A stretch of 64,000 bases of DNA, from the NCBI RefSeq assembly GCF_015637705.1, contig NZ_JADOBE010000005.1, forward strand, positions 124,001 through 188,000, in the 5' to 3' direction. Of this stretch, positions 24,735 to 35,388 are shown in pieces. The position numbers and the translations under genes are program-made. The notes below the pieces were generated by a model. It searched no databases. It saw nothing but the letters and a program-made list of their open reading frames with translations, and had not been told where the DNA came from. The stretch is from Pseudomonas sp. N040. Its GTDB lineage: Bacteria > Pseudomonadota > Gammaproteobacteria > Pseudomonadales > Pseudomonadaceae. The first letter of the stretch is position 1. Each line of letters starts with the position of its first letter.

Positions 24735-26009
24735 ATGATTACCCCCGTGCAGTTGTTGTCCGCCAGTCGGCAGAATCTCTGGCGCCTGACCTTTATCCGC
24801 CTGCTGGTGCTGGCAGCGCAAGCGGGGGCATTGGGGTTCGCCTATCAGTCCGACCTGTTGCCGCTGCCCTGGCTGTCCCTGGGCATGACGCTCTGCGTGT
24901 CGCTGGGGGTCTGCCTGCTGACCGCCTTGCGCCTGCGCGGCCCCTGGCCGGTCACCGAGCTCGAATACGCCGTGCAGCTGGGCTGCGACCTGCTGATCCA
25001 CAGCGCCTTGCTGTACTACTCGGGTGGCTCGACCAATCCGTTCGTGTCCTATTACCTGGTGCCGCTGACGATTGCGGCGGCGACCCTGCCCTGGGTCTAT
25101 TCGATGCTGCTCAGCGGGCTGGCGCTGAGTGGCTATACCGCACTGCTGATCTGGTATCACCCGCTGCACCTCAGCGGCAATCACCAGGAAGCCACGCTGA
25201 TCAGCCTGCACCTGTTCGGCATGTGGCTGAACTTTGCCCTGTCCGCCGCCTTCATCACTTTCTTTGTGGTAAAGATGGCCGATACCCTGCGCCGCCAGGA
25301 TCAGCTGCGCGCCCAGCGGCACGAGGAAAGCCTGCGCGACCAGCAGCTGCTCGCCGTTGCGACCCAGGCCGCCGGCGCGGCTCACGAGCTGGGTACGCCG
25401 CTGGCGACCATCAGCGTGCTGCTCAAGGAGCTGCGCCGCGAGCACCGCAACGACCCGTCGCTGCAGGATGACCTGGCGCTGCTGCAGGAGCAGGTCAAGC
25501 TGTGCAAGGACACCCTGCAACAGCTGGTGCGGGCGGCCGAGGCCGATCGCCGCCAGTCGGTGGTCGAGCAAACCGCCATCGAGTGGCTGGAAACCAGCCT
25601 GAACCGCTGGCACCTGATGCGCCCGGAGGCGAGCTACCGCTACCGGCTGGTCGGGGTTGGCGCACCGCCACGGCTGATGCCGCCGGCGGATCTGACCCAG
25701 GCGCTGCTGAATCTGCTGAACAACGCCGCCGATGCCTGCCCGGACAAGCTGGACATTCAGCTGGATTGGGATCACCAGTGGCTGGTGCTGGGGATTCGCG
25801 ACCGCGGTGCCGGGGTGCCGCTGGCTATCGCCGAACAGCTCGGTCGGCCATTTTTCACCACCAAGGGCAAGGGGCGCGGCTTCGGCCTTGGTCTGTTTCT
25901 CACCCAGGCGAGTGTGGCGCGTGCCGGCGGCACGGTGAAGCTGTACAACCTGGAGGAAGGTGGCACCCTCACCGAAATGAAGTTGCCGCATGCATTTGCC
26001 CTGCCCTGA
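24735..26009 (+). CDS. roxS: redox-sensing histidine kinase RoxS (RegB/PrrB family)
   Basis: 424 residues with six membrane segments in residues 20-180, then a cytoplasmic kinase. GGSTNPF at 97-103 is the quinone-site motif of RegB-type sensors. The H-box AAHELGTPLATI puts the phosphorylated His at 217. A Cys in LCKDTL downstream corresponds to the position of the redox-active Cys of RegB. N-box NLLNNAADA and G-boxes DRGAGVP and GKGRGFGLGLFL follow. In P. aeruginosa RoxSR activates the cyanide-insensitive oxidase. ATG 24735 has GGAG upstream. Its partner follows after 19 bases. Confidence 0.92.
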   Translation: MITPVQLLSASRQNLWRLTFIRLLVLAAQAGALGFAYQSDLLPLPWLSLGMTLCVSLGVCLLTALRLRGPWPVTELEYAVQLGCDLLIHSALLYYSGGSTNPFVSYYLVPLTIAAATLPWVYSMLLSGLALSGYTALLIWYHPLHLSGNHQEATLISLHLFGMWLNFALSAAFITFFVVKMADTLRRQDQLRAQRHEESLRDQQLLAVATQAAGAAHELGTPLATISVLLKELRREHRNDPSLQDDLALLQEQVKLCKDTLQQLVRAAEADRRQSVVEQTAIEWLETSLNRWHLMRPEASYRYRLVGVGAPPRLMPPADLTQALLNLLNNAADACPDKLDIQLDWDHQWLVLGIRDRGAGVPLAIAEQLGRPFFTTKGKGRGFGLGLFLTQASVARAGGTVKLYNLEEGGTLTEMKLPHAFALP

Positions 26010-26028
26010 GCGGGCCCAAGGAGAACCG

Positions 26029-26589
26029 ATGAGCGAAGAACCCCAGCTGGACGACGAAGAACAGCCGCACCTGTTGCTGGTCGATGACGACCCGACCTTC
26101 ACCCGGGTCATGGCGCGCGCCATGGCCAGCCGCGGCTTGCGCGTCAGCGTGGCAAATTCGGCGGAACAGGGCCTGGCGCTGGCACGCGAGGACCTGCCGG
26201 ACTATGCGGTGCTTGACCTGAAGATGGAGGGCGATTCCGGCCTGCTGCTGCTGCCCAGGCTGCTGGAGCTGGATGCGGAGATGCGCGTGCTCATCCTCAC
26301 CGGCTATTCGAGCATTGCCACGGCGGTCGAGGCGATCAAGCGCGGCGCCTGCAACTACCTGTGCAAGCCGGCGGATGCCGATGACGTGCTGACGGCGCTG
26401 ATCTCCCAGCATGCCGACCTGGAAACCCTGGTGCCGGAAAACCCGATGTCGGTGGACCGCCTGCAGTGGGAGCATATCCAGCGCGTGCTGGCCGATCACG
26501 AAGGCAATATCTCCGCCACCGCCCGCGCGCTGGGCATGCACCGGCGCACCCTGCAGCGCAAGCTGCAGAAGCGCCCGGTGCGGCGCTAG
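26029..26589 (+). CDS. roxR: redox response regulator RoxR (RegA/ActR/PrrA family)
   Basis: 186 residues. The receiver domain has the acidic pocket LLVDDDP (17-22), phosphorylated Asp63 (VLDLKMEGDSG), TGYSS and the Lys in YLCKPADADD. A Pro-containing linker leads to a Fis-type helix-turn-helix, GNISATARALGMHRRTLQRK. Size and domain order match RegA-type regulators. GGAGAACCG precedes ATG 26029. Confidence 0.93.
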   Translation: MSEEPQLDDEEQPHLLLVDDDPTFTRVMARAMASRGLRVSVANSAEQGLALAREDLPDYAVLDLKMEGDSGLLLLPRLLELDAEMRVLILTGYSSIATAVEAIKRGACNYLCKPADADDVLTALISQHADLETLVPENPMSVDRLQWEHIQRVLADHEGNISATARALGMHRRTLQRKLQKRPVRR

Positions 26590-26597
26590 GAACCTGT

Positions 26598-26672
26598 CGG
26601 ATGGGTCGAGGCGCTTGGCGCCGCTACCCATCGCTGCTTGATGGGTAGCGCTGCGCTCAAGCCAGCCTACGG
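26598..26672. repeat. dispersed intergenic inverted repeat, copy C
   Basis: GGATGGGTCGAG ... CGCTACCCATC, a short loop, then GATGGGTAGCG ... CTCAAGCCAGCCTACGG. Two nested inverted repeats fill the gap between roxR and the convergent gene, and the right edge supplies that gene's TAG stop. Confidence 0.7.
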
Positions 26673-27038
26673 CTGCTCGTCGAGCACTTCCTGCGCGGCG
26701 CGAAAGGCGTCGACGGCGGCCGGGATGCCGGCGTACACCGCGCAATGCAGCAGCGTCTCGCGGATTTCCGCGACCGTACAGCCGTTGTTCAGCGCGCCGC
26801 GCACATGGCCCTTGAGTTCCTGCGGGCACTTCAGCGCGGTCAGCGCGGCCAGGGTGATCAGGCTGCGGGTCTTGCGCTCCAGCCCTTCGCGGGTCCACAC
26901 GGCGCCCCAGCCATGCTCACTGACGTAATCCTGCAGTGGCTGGGTGAACTCGGTGGCGTTACCGAGGGCGCGATCGACAAAGGCGTCACCCATCACTTCG
27001 CGGCGGGTTTTCAGGCCTTGTTCGTAGCTGTCGCTCAT
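26667..27038 (-). CDS. carboxymuconolactone decarboxylase family protein (PcaC-like)
   Basis: 123 residues from ATG 27038, which has AGGAGAACAGC upstream. Pattern of gamma-carboxymuconolactone decarboxylases: GLKTRREVMGDAFVDRAL at the N-terminus, TRSLITLAALTAL, then GCTVAEIRETLLHCAVYAGIPAAVDAF. It lacks the CxxC of AhpD-type peroxidases, so a hydrolase/decarboxylase-like role is more likely. No other pca gene is near, so its pathway is unknown. Its stop lies in repeat copy C. Confidence 0.83.
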   Translation of the reverse strand: MSDSYEQGLKTRREVMGDAFVDRALGNATEFTQPLQDYVSEHGWGAVWTREGLERKTRSLITLAALTALKCPQELKGHVRGALNNGCTVAEIRETLLHCAVYAGIPAAVDAFRAAQEVLDEQP

Positions 27039-27110
27039 CGCTGTTCTCCTGAGTAGATGTGACAACGCCGGGCAGGCCCGGCGTTGCTGGTCGTATTGAC
27101 TGCGTGGGGC

Positions 27111-28556
27111 TTAACCCTCGAGTTTCTTCTTCAGCAGTTCGTTGACCTGGCCGGGGTTGGCCTTGCCTTTCGAAGCCTTCATCGCCTGGCCGACGAAGAA
27201 GCCGAACATCTTGCCGCGCTTGGCCTCATCGCTGGCGCGGTATTGCTCGACCTGCTCGGCGTTGGCCGCCAGCACTTCGTCGAGCATCGACTCGATGGCG
27301 CCGCTGTCGGTGACCTGCTTGAGACCTTTGGCCTCGATTACCTGGTCGGCGCTGCCTTCACCATTGGCCATGGCTTCAAAGACCATCTTGGCGATCTTGC
27401 CGCTGATGGTGTTGTCCTTGATGCGCAGGATCATGCCGCCCAGCTGCTCGGCAGACACAGGCGATTGCTCGATGTCCAGATTGCCACTGTTGAGCAGGCT
27501 GGAGAGCTCGCCCATCACCCAGTTGGCGGCCAACTTGGCGTCGCCACATACGGCATTCACGGCTTCGAAGTAGTTGGCCAGTTCGCGGCTGGCGGCCAGC
27601 ACGTCGGCGTCATAGGCGGACAGGCCGAACTGCGCCTGGAAACGCTCGCGCTTCTGCACCGGCAGCTCCGGCAGGGTCGCGCGCACCTCGTCGAGGAAGC
27701 TCTGCTCGATCAGCACCGGCAGCAGGTCGGGGCAGGGGAAGTAACGGTAGTCGTTGGCTTCTTCCTTGCTGCGCATGGAGCGCGTCTGGTCCTTGTTCGG
27801 GTCGTACAGGCGGGTTTCCTGCACCACCTTGCCGCCGTCCTCGATCAGCTCGATCTGCCGCTGCACTTCGTGGTTGATGGCTTTTTCGATAAAGCGGAAC
27901 GAGTTGACGTTCTTGATCTCGGCACGTGTGCCGAATTCGGCCTGACCCTTGGGGCGAACCGAAACGTTGCAGTCGCAGCGCAGCGAGCCTTCGGCCATGT
28001 TGCCGTCGCAGATACCCAGGTAGCGCACCAGCGCGTGGATGGCCTTGACATAGGCCACAGCTTCCTTGGCACTGCGGATGTCCGGCTCGGATACGATTTC
28101 CAGCAGCGGCGTGCCGGCGCGGTTCAGATCGATGCCGCTCATGCCGTGGAAGTCTTCGTGCAGGCTCTTGCCGGCATCCTCTTCAAGGTGTGCGCGGGTG
28201 ATGCCGATGCGCTTGGTGGTGCCGTCTTCCAGCGTGATATCCAGATGCCCCTTGCCGACGATGGGGTGGTCCATCTGGCTGGTCTGGTAGCCCTTGGGCA
28301 GGTCCGGGTAGAAGTAGTTCTTGCGGGCGAAGACGTTCTGCGGCGCGATCTGCGCGTCGATCGCCAGGCCGAACTTGCAGGCCATGCGCACCGCTTCGGC
28401 ATTCAGCACCGGCAGGGTGCCGGGCATGCCGAGGTCGATCAGGCTGGCCTGGGTATTGGGCTCGGCGCCGAAGGTGGTGGCGCTGGCGGAGAAAATCTTC
28501 GAGCGGGTGCTGAGCTGGGCGTGGATTTCCAGCCCGATTACGGTTTCCCATTGCAT
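27111..28556 (-). CDS. gatB: Asp/Glu-tRNA amidotransferase subunit B
   Basis: 481 residues. With GatA and GatC converts Asp-tRNA(Asn) and/or Glu-tRNA(Gln) to the amidated form. Marks are [17 protein letters not shown] start (here [15 protein letters not shown]), [55 protein letters not shown], and the C-terminal GatB/Yqey domain ending [20 protein letters not shown]. It is separated from gatA by a 150-base gap that contains repeat copy B. Confidence 0.97.
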   Translation of the reverse strand: MQWETVIGLEIHAQLSTRSKIFSASATTFGAEPNTQASLIDLGMPGTLPVLNAEAVRMACKFGLAIDAQIAPQNVFARKNYFYPDLPKGYQTSQMDHPIVGKGHLDITLEDGTTKRIGITRAHLEEDAGKSLHEDFHGMSGIDLNRAGTPLLEIVSEPDIRSAKEAVAYVKAIHALVRYLGICDGNMAEGSLRCDCNVSVRPKGQAEFGTRAEIKNVNSFRFIEKAINHEVQRQIELIEDGGKVVQETRLYDPNKDQTRSMRSKEEANDYRYFPCPDLLPVLIEQSFLDEVRATLPELPVQKRERFQAQFGLSAYDADVLAASRELANYFEAVNAVCGDAKLAANWVMGELSSLLNSGNLDIEQSPVSAEQLGGMILRIKDNTISGKIAKMVFEAMANGEGSADQVIEAKGLKQVTDSGAIESMLDEVLAANAEQVEQYRASDEAKRGKMFGFFVGQAMKASKGKANPGQVNELLKKKLEG

Positions 28557-28615
28557 CTTGAACGTCCCTCAAATGTATTGCGGTCTGCCCTTGGCCCGCC
28601 GACGAGGGTAAGCCC

Positions 28616-28692
28616 GTAGGATGGGTTGAGCACAGCGATACCCATCAGCCAGCCGCGATGGGTATCGGCGCAAGCGCCTCAACCCATCCTGC
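28616..28692. repeat. dispersed intergenic inverted repeat, copy B
   Basis: GTAGGATGGGTTGAG ... GCGATACCCATC, a short loop, then GATGGGTATCG ... CTCAACCCATCCTGC. The outer and inner arms are both complementary. It sits between gatA and gatB within the same transcription unit. Confidence 0.8.
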
Positions 28693-28706
28693 GGCGGCGT
28701 CAGGCC

Positions 28707-30163
<1,457 letters not shown>

Positions 30164-30164
<1 letters not shown>

Positions 30165-30451
30165 TACTCGATCACCTTGGGCACCAGGTACAGGCCGTTT
30201 TCCACGGCGGGGGCGATGGCCTGGTAGGCCTCGCGCTGATTGCTTTCGGTCACCACGTCGGCCCGCAGGCGCTGGGTGGCCTCCAGCGGGTGCGCCAGCG
30301 GCTCGACGCCGGCGGTATCCACGGCTTGCATGGCGTCGATCAGGCCGAGGATGTTGTTCAGGGTGCTGGTGGTTTGCGGAATATCCGCCTCGCTCAGGCC
30401 GAGTCGGGCCAGGTGGGCGATTTTTTCCACGTCGGAGCGTTCGAGCGCCAT
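30164..30451 (-). CDS. gatC: Asp/Glu-tRNA amidotransferase subunit C
   Basis: 95 residues, the small clamp that stabilises GatA-Gat[20 protein letters not shown] at the N-terminus and [20 protein letters not shown] at the C-terminus are family blocks. ATG 30451 gives the normal length; the open frame upstream is not homologous. First gene of gatCAB, divergent from mreB. Confidence 0.95.
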
Positions 30452-30596
30452 TGGGGTCTCCAGAATTTGAGCGGGCAGCTGAAAACCGGCGGGGCGAACG
30501 GGAAACAGGTAAAAGTCGCTTTTTTGACGGGCGGTTTGCAGCCGTGCCGGCGGGCGTTTCAGTGCGGAAGCCGGGCAATCTAACACATCGGGCACC

Positions 30597-30625
30597 TTGC
30601 CCAAAAGGCTCATGGTTGGTAGAGT
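30597..30625 (+). promoter_or_regulatory. possible sigma-70 promoter of mreB
   Basis: TTGCCC (30597-30602), a 17-base spacer and TAGAGT (30620-30625), 57 bases ahead of the mreB ATG in the gatC-mreB divergent gap. Hexamers are fair. Confidence 0.4.
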
Positions 30626-30673
30626 TCGCCGCACTTTTACACCCAGCGTTTTGTTCTAAACGCTCAGTCTTAG

Positions 30674-31723
<1,050 letters not shown>

Positions 31724-31740
31724 GCCTGTCGCTGTAACAG

Positions 31741-31770
31741 CAAAGCCGGAAGCCTGATCTTCCGGCTTTG
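31741..31770 (+). terminator. hairpin between mreB and mreC (attenuator-like)
   Basis: CAAAGCCGGAAG and CTTCCGGCTTTG form a perfect 12-bp stem around a 6-base loop. Only CATTTGTG follows, so termination is probably partial, which would give more mreB than mreCD message. The hairpin ends 5 bases before the mreC GTG. Confidence 0.6.
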
Positions 31771-31775
31771 CATTT

Positions 31776-32753
31776 GTGCCGTACCGCAATGAGGGCGCCA
31801 TCATCAACCCGCTATTTACCAAGGGACCTTCGCTTGCTACGCGCCTGCTGGTGCTCAGCGTGCTGTCCATTGTGCTGATGGTGGTGGATGCCCGCTTTGA
31901 CACGCTAAAGCCGCTGCGCAGCCAGTTGGGCCTGGTGCTGACGCCGTTCTACTGGATGGCGGATCTGCCCGGGCGGCTGTGGAGCGACATGACCCAGACG
32001 ATCAGCAGCCGCAGCGAGCTGCTGGCCGAGAACGAGAAACTCAAGGCCGAAGCCCTGCTGCTGGAGCGGCGCCTGCAGAAGCTGGCCACCCTGACCGAGC
32101 AGAATGTGCGTCTGCGCGAGCTGCTCAATTCGGCGGAACTGGTCGATGAGAAGGTGCTGGTTGGCGAATTGATCGGCGTCGATCCCAATCCGTTCACTTA
32201 TCGCATCCTGATCAACAAGGGTGAAAAGGATGGGGTGTTCATCGGCCAGCCGGTGCTCGATGCGCGCGGCCTGATGGGCCAGGTGGTCGAAGTCATGCCG
32301 TATACCGCGCGGGTGCTGCTGCTGACCGATTCGACCCACAGCATTCCGGTGCAGGTCAATCGCAACGGGCTGCGCGCCATCGCCGCCGGCGTAGGCAATC
32401 CGGAAAGCCTGGAATTGCGCCACGTGGCGGATACCGCCGATATCAAGGAAGGCGACCTGCTGGTCAGTTCCGGGCTCGGGCAGCGTTTCCCGGCGGGCTA
32501 CCCGGTGGCCATCGTGACCAGGGTTACCCATGATCCCGGACAACCCTTTGCCGTGGTCCGCGCCAAGCCCACGGCGGGCCTGAACCGCAGCCGCTACGTG
32601 CTGCTGGTGGTCAGTGACCAGCGTTCACCGGAGCAGCGTGCCGAGGATGCCGCGCAGGCCCAGGAACGGGCGGACCTGCAGGCGGCGCCTGTGCAACCTG
32701 GCAGCACCGCGGCAGCGCCGGCACAGCCAACAGCCACAGAAGGGGCACACTGA
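31776..32753 (+). CDS. mreC: rod shape-determining protein MreC
   Basis: 325 residues, bitopic inner-membrane protein with most of its mass in the periplasm. One membrane helix (residues 24-38, [15 protein letters not shown]), then a coiled coil ([20 protein letters not shown]), then the beta domains ([30 protein letters not shown]). A Pro/Ala/Gln-rich tail of about 40 residues ends the protein. Start GTG 31776 has no strong ribosome-binding site and could be set by coupling to mreB. Confidence 0.95.
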   Translation: MPYRNEGAIINPLFTKGPSLATRLLVLSVLSIVLMVVDARFDTLKPLRSQLGLVLTPFYWMADLPGRLWSDMTQTISSRSELLAENEKLKAEALLLERRLQKLATLTEQNVRLRELLNSAELVDEKVLVGELIGVDPNPFTYRILINKGEKDGVFIGQPVLDARGLMGQVVEVMPYTARVLLLTDSTHSIPVQVNRNGLRAIAAGVGNPESLELRHVADTADIKEGDLLVSSGLGQRFPAGYPVAIVTRVTHDPGQPFAVVRAKPTAGLNRSRYVLLVVSDQRSPEQRAEDAAQAQERADLQAAPVQPGSTAAAPAQPTATEGAH

Positions 32754-33238
32754 TGGTCGGCGCGCGCTACCACAACGGCTGGCTGATCTGGCTGAGCATT
32801 GCCCTGGGCATGCTGCTCAGCGTGCTGCCAATGGGTTTCATGGAAGTCGGCCGGCCACTCTGGCTGGCGCTGATCCTGAGCTTCTGGACCATGTTCCTGC
32901 CGCACCGTTTCGGTCTGGCCAGGGCCTGGGTTCTCGGTCTGGCGGAAGACGTCCTGTACGGTTCGCTGCTGGGCCAGAATGCGCTGATCCTGACCCTGAT
33001 CACCTTCCTGGTGATGACCCTGCACCGGCGCCTGCGCATGTTCCCGCTGTGGCAGCAGGCCATGGTGCTGCTGGTGGTGTTCGGCCTGGCCCAGTTGCTG
33101 CAATTGTGGCTGTACACGCTGTCCGGCAACCGCCCGCCGACCCTGCTGTTCCTGTTGCCAGCACTGGTCAGCGCGCTGCTCTGGCCGTGGGTGTTCGCCA
33201 TCCTGCGCGGCCTCAGCAAGCGCTTTCACGTCTATTGA
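32753..33238 (+). CDS. mreD: rod shape-determining protein MreD
   Basis: 161 residues with about five membrane helices. ATG 32753 overlaps the mreC stop as TGATG. Family blocks: [26 protein letters not shown] and [14 protein letters not shown]. Works with MreC, MreB and RodA/PBP2 in the elongasome. Confidence 0.95.
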   Translation: MVGARYHNGWLIWLSIALGMLLSVLPMGFMEVGRPLWLALILSFWTMFLPHRFGLARAWVLGLAEDVLYGSLLGQNALILTLITFLVMTLHRRLRMFPLWQQAMVLLVVFGLAQLLQLWLYTLSGNRPPTLLFLLPALVSALLWPWVFAILRGLSKRFHVY

Positions 33239-33276
33239 CCGTGCGCCGGGCCTGTTCCTTTCCAGGAGGTACCCGC

Positions 33277-33873
33277 ATGCCCCCGTTGTATCTGGCCTCG
33301 GCCTCACCGCGCCGGCGTGAACTGCTCGCCCAGATCGGCGTGCCCTGCCGGCTCCTGTCTTCCAGTGTTGATGAAAGCCTACTGCCCGGCGAGGCGCCCG
33401 AGCAGTACGTCGAGCGCCTCGCGCGGGCCAAGGCGCAGGCCGGGCTGGACATGCTCGAGGCACCCGGCGAAGCCTGTGTGCTGGGGGCCGATACCGCTGT
33501 CGTGCTGGATGGCCGGATCCTCGGCAAGCCGGCAGACCGGGAGGAAGCGCGGCAGATGCTGCAGGCGCTGTCCGGGCGCGAGCACCAGGTGCTCACCGCC
33601 GTGGCGCTGGCCAGTGCGCTGGGCTGCGAGTCCCGAACGGTGGCCAGCCGGGTGAGCTTTCGGCACATAACCAGCGCGGAAATGCACGCCTACTGGGCTA
33701 CCGGCGAACCGCAGGACAAGGCTGGCGGGTATGCCATCCAGGGTCTGGCGGCGATCTTTGTCCGCCAGCTGCAAGGCAGTTATTCAGCTGTCGTCGGGCT
33801 GCCCTTGTGCGAAACTGCCGAGTTACTGGCTGGCCGCGGGATTTCCTGCTGGCAGTTGCCCGATAACGCATGA
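33277..33873 (+). CDS. maf: Maf-family nucleoside triphosphate pyrophosphatase (dTTP/UTP type)
   Basis: 198 residues. Marks are [16 protein letters not shown] at the N-terminus, [18 protein letters not shown] with the catalytic Asp, and [13 protein letters not shown]. These enzymes hydrolyse dTTP, UTP and modified pyrimidine nucleotides. A perfect CAGGAGGT lies upstream of ATG 33277. The open frame upstream inside mreD is not homologous. Conserved mreBCD-maf-rng order. Confidence 0.95.
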   Translation: MPPLYLASASPRRRELLAQIGVPCRLLSSSVDESLLPGEAPEQYVERLARAKAQAGLDMLEAPGEACVLGADTAVVLDGRILGKPADREEARQMLQALSGREHQVLTAVALASALGCESRTVASRVSFRHITSAEMHAYWATGEPQDKAGGYAIQGLAAIFVRQLQGSYSAVVGLPLCETAELLAGRGISCWQLPDNA

Positions 33874-33885
33874 GCGAAGCGTGAC

Positions 33886-35343
33886 ATGAGTGAAGAGATA
33901 CTGATCAACATCACGCCGATGGAGTCGCGCGTGGCCGTGGTGGAGAACGGCGTGCTGCAGGAAGTGCATGTCGAGCGCACCCAGCGGCGCGGCATCGTCG
34001 GCAATATCTATCGCGGCAAGGTGGTGCGCGTCCTGCCGGGCATGCAGGCGGCGTTCGTCGACATCGGCCTGGAGCGCGCGGCGTTCATCCATGCGGCGGA
34101 AATCTCCAGCCGTGAAGGCAGCGCCATCGAGTGCATCAGCCAGCTAGTGCGCGAAGGGCAGGGCCTGGTGGTGCAGGTGACCAAGGATCCGATTGGCAGC
34201 AAGGGCGCCCGGCTGACCACCCAGTTGTCGATCCCCTCGCGCTACCTGGTGTACATGCCCAGCACCAGCCATGTGGGCATCTCGCTGCGCATCGAGGATG
34301 AGGCCGAGCGCGAGCGGCTCAAGGCGATAGTCACTGGTTGCCTGGCTACGGAAGCCATCGAGGAGGCTGGCGGCTTCATCCTGCGCACGGCCGCCGAGGG
34401 TGCCGGCGCCGATGACATCATCGCCGACATCCGCTACCTGCGGCGGCTCTGGGAGCAGATCGCCAGCCAGCGGCAAACCGCGCCGACGCCTTCGGTGATC
34501 TACGAGGATCTTTCGCTGGCACTGCGGACCCTGCGTGACCTGGTCAATCCGCGCAGCGAGAAGATCCGCATCGACTCGCGGGAAACCTTCCAGAAGGCCT
34601 CGCAGTTCGTCGCCGAGCTGATGCCGGAAATTGCCAGCCGGCTCGAGCACTACCCGGGCGAGCGGCCGATCTTCGACCTGTATGGCGTTGAGGATGAAAT
34701 CCAGAAGGCCCTGGAGCGCAAGGTACCGCTCAAGTCCGGCGGCTATCTGGTGGTCGACCCGGCCGAAGCGATGAGCACCATCGATGTGAATACCGGCGCC
34801 TTCGTCGGCCATCGCACCCTGGAAGAAACCATCTTCAAGACCAACCTCGAGGCGGCCACCTCGATTGCTCGCCAGCTGCGCCTGCGCAACCTGGGCGGGA
34901 TCATCATCATCGACTTCATCGACATGCAGGACGAGGAACACCAGCGCCAGGTGCTGCGTACCCTGGAGCGGCAGCTGGAGCGTGATCACGCCAAGACCAA
35001 CATCATCGGCATCACCGAGCTGGGGCTGGTGCAGATGACCCGCAAGCGCACCCGCGAAAGCCTCGAGCAGATCCTCTGCGAGCCCTGCGTCAGCTGTCAG
35101 GGGCGCGGCAAGCTGAAGACCCCGGAGACCATCTGCTACGAGATCTTCCGCGAGATCCTGCGCGAAGCCCGGGCCTACCAGGCCGGCGCCTACCGGGTGC
35201 TGGCCAACCAGCGGGTAGTCGACCGCCTGCTTGACGAGGAGTCGGCCAATGTCGCCGATCTCGAGGCGTTTATCGGGCGTACCATCACCTTTCAGGTCGA
35301 AGCCATGTATTCCCAGGAGCAATACGATGTCGTTCTGCTGTGA
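33886..35343 (+). CDS. rng: ribonuclease G
   Basis: 485 residues, endoribonuclease of the RNase E/G family acting in 16S rRNA 5' maturation and mRNA decay. The S1 domain occupies about residues 38-125 (GNIYRGKVVRVLPGMQAAFVDIGL). The catalytic part carries DVNTGAFVG and IIIIDFIDM with the metal-binding Asp residues, and CEPCVSCQGRG is the zinc-link region. It lacks the long C-terminal scaffold of RNase E, consistent with RNase G. Confidence 0.96.
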   Translation: MSEEILINITPMESRVAVVENGVLQEVHVERTQRRGIVGNIYRGKVVRVLPGMQAAFVDIGLERAAFIHAAEISSREGSAIECISQLVREGQGLVVQVTKDPIGSKGARLTTQLSIPSRYLVYMPSTSHVGISLRIEDEAERERLKAIVTGCLATEAIEEAGGFILRTAAEGAGADDIIADIRYLRRLWEQIASQRQTAPTPSVIYEDLSLALRTLRDLVNPRSEKIRIDSRETFQKASQFVAELMPEIASRLEHYPGERPIFDLYGVEDEIQKALERKVPLKSGGYLVVDPAEAMSTIDVNTGAFVGHRTLEETIFKTNLEAATSIARQLRLRNLGGIIIIDFIDMQDEEHQRQVLRTLERQLERDHAKTNIIGITELGLVQMTRKRTRESLEQILCEPCVSCQGRGKLKTPETICYEIFREILREARAYQAGAYRVLANQRVVDRLLDEESANVADLEAFIGRTITFQVEAMYSQEQYDVVLL

Positions 35344-35388
35344 TGCGCGGCCTGCGGGCCTGAGCGGTTCAGGCGAGTGAGTCGCTGA

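Noticed and set aside
27084..28619. A 511-codon open frame on the plus strand opposite gatB
   Set aside because: Antisense shadow of GatB, which carries the real family motifs on the minus strand.
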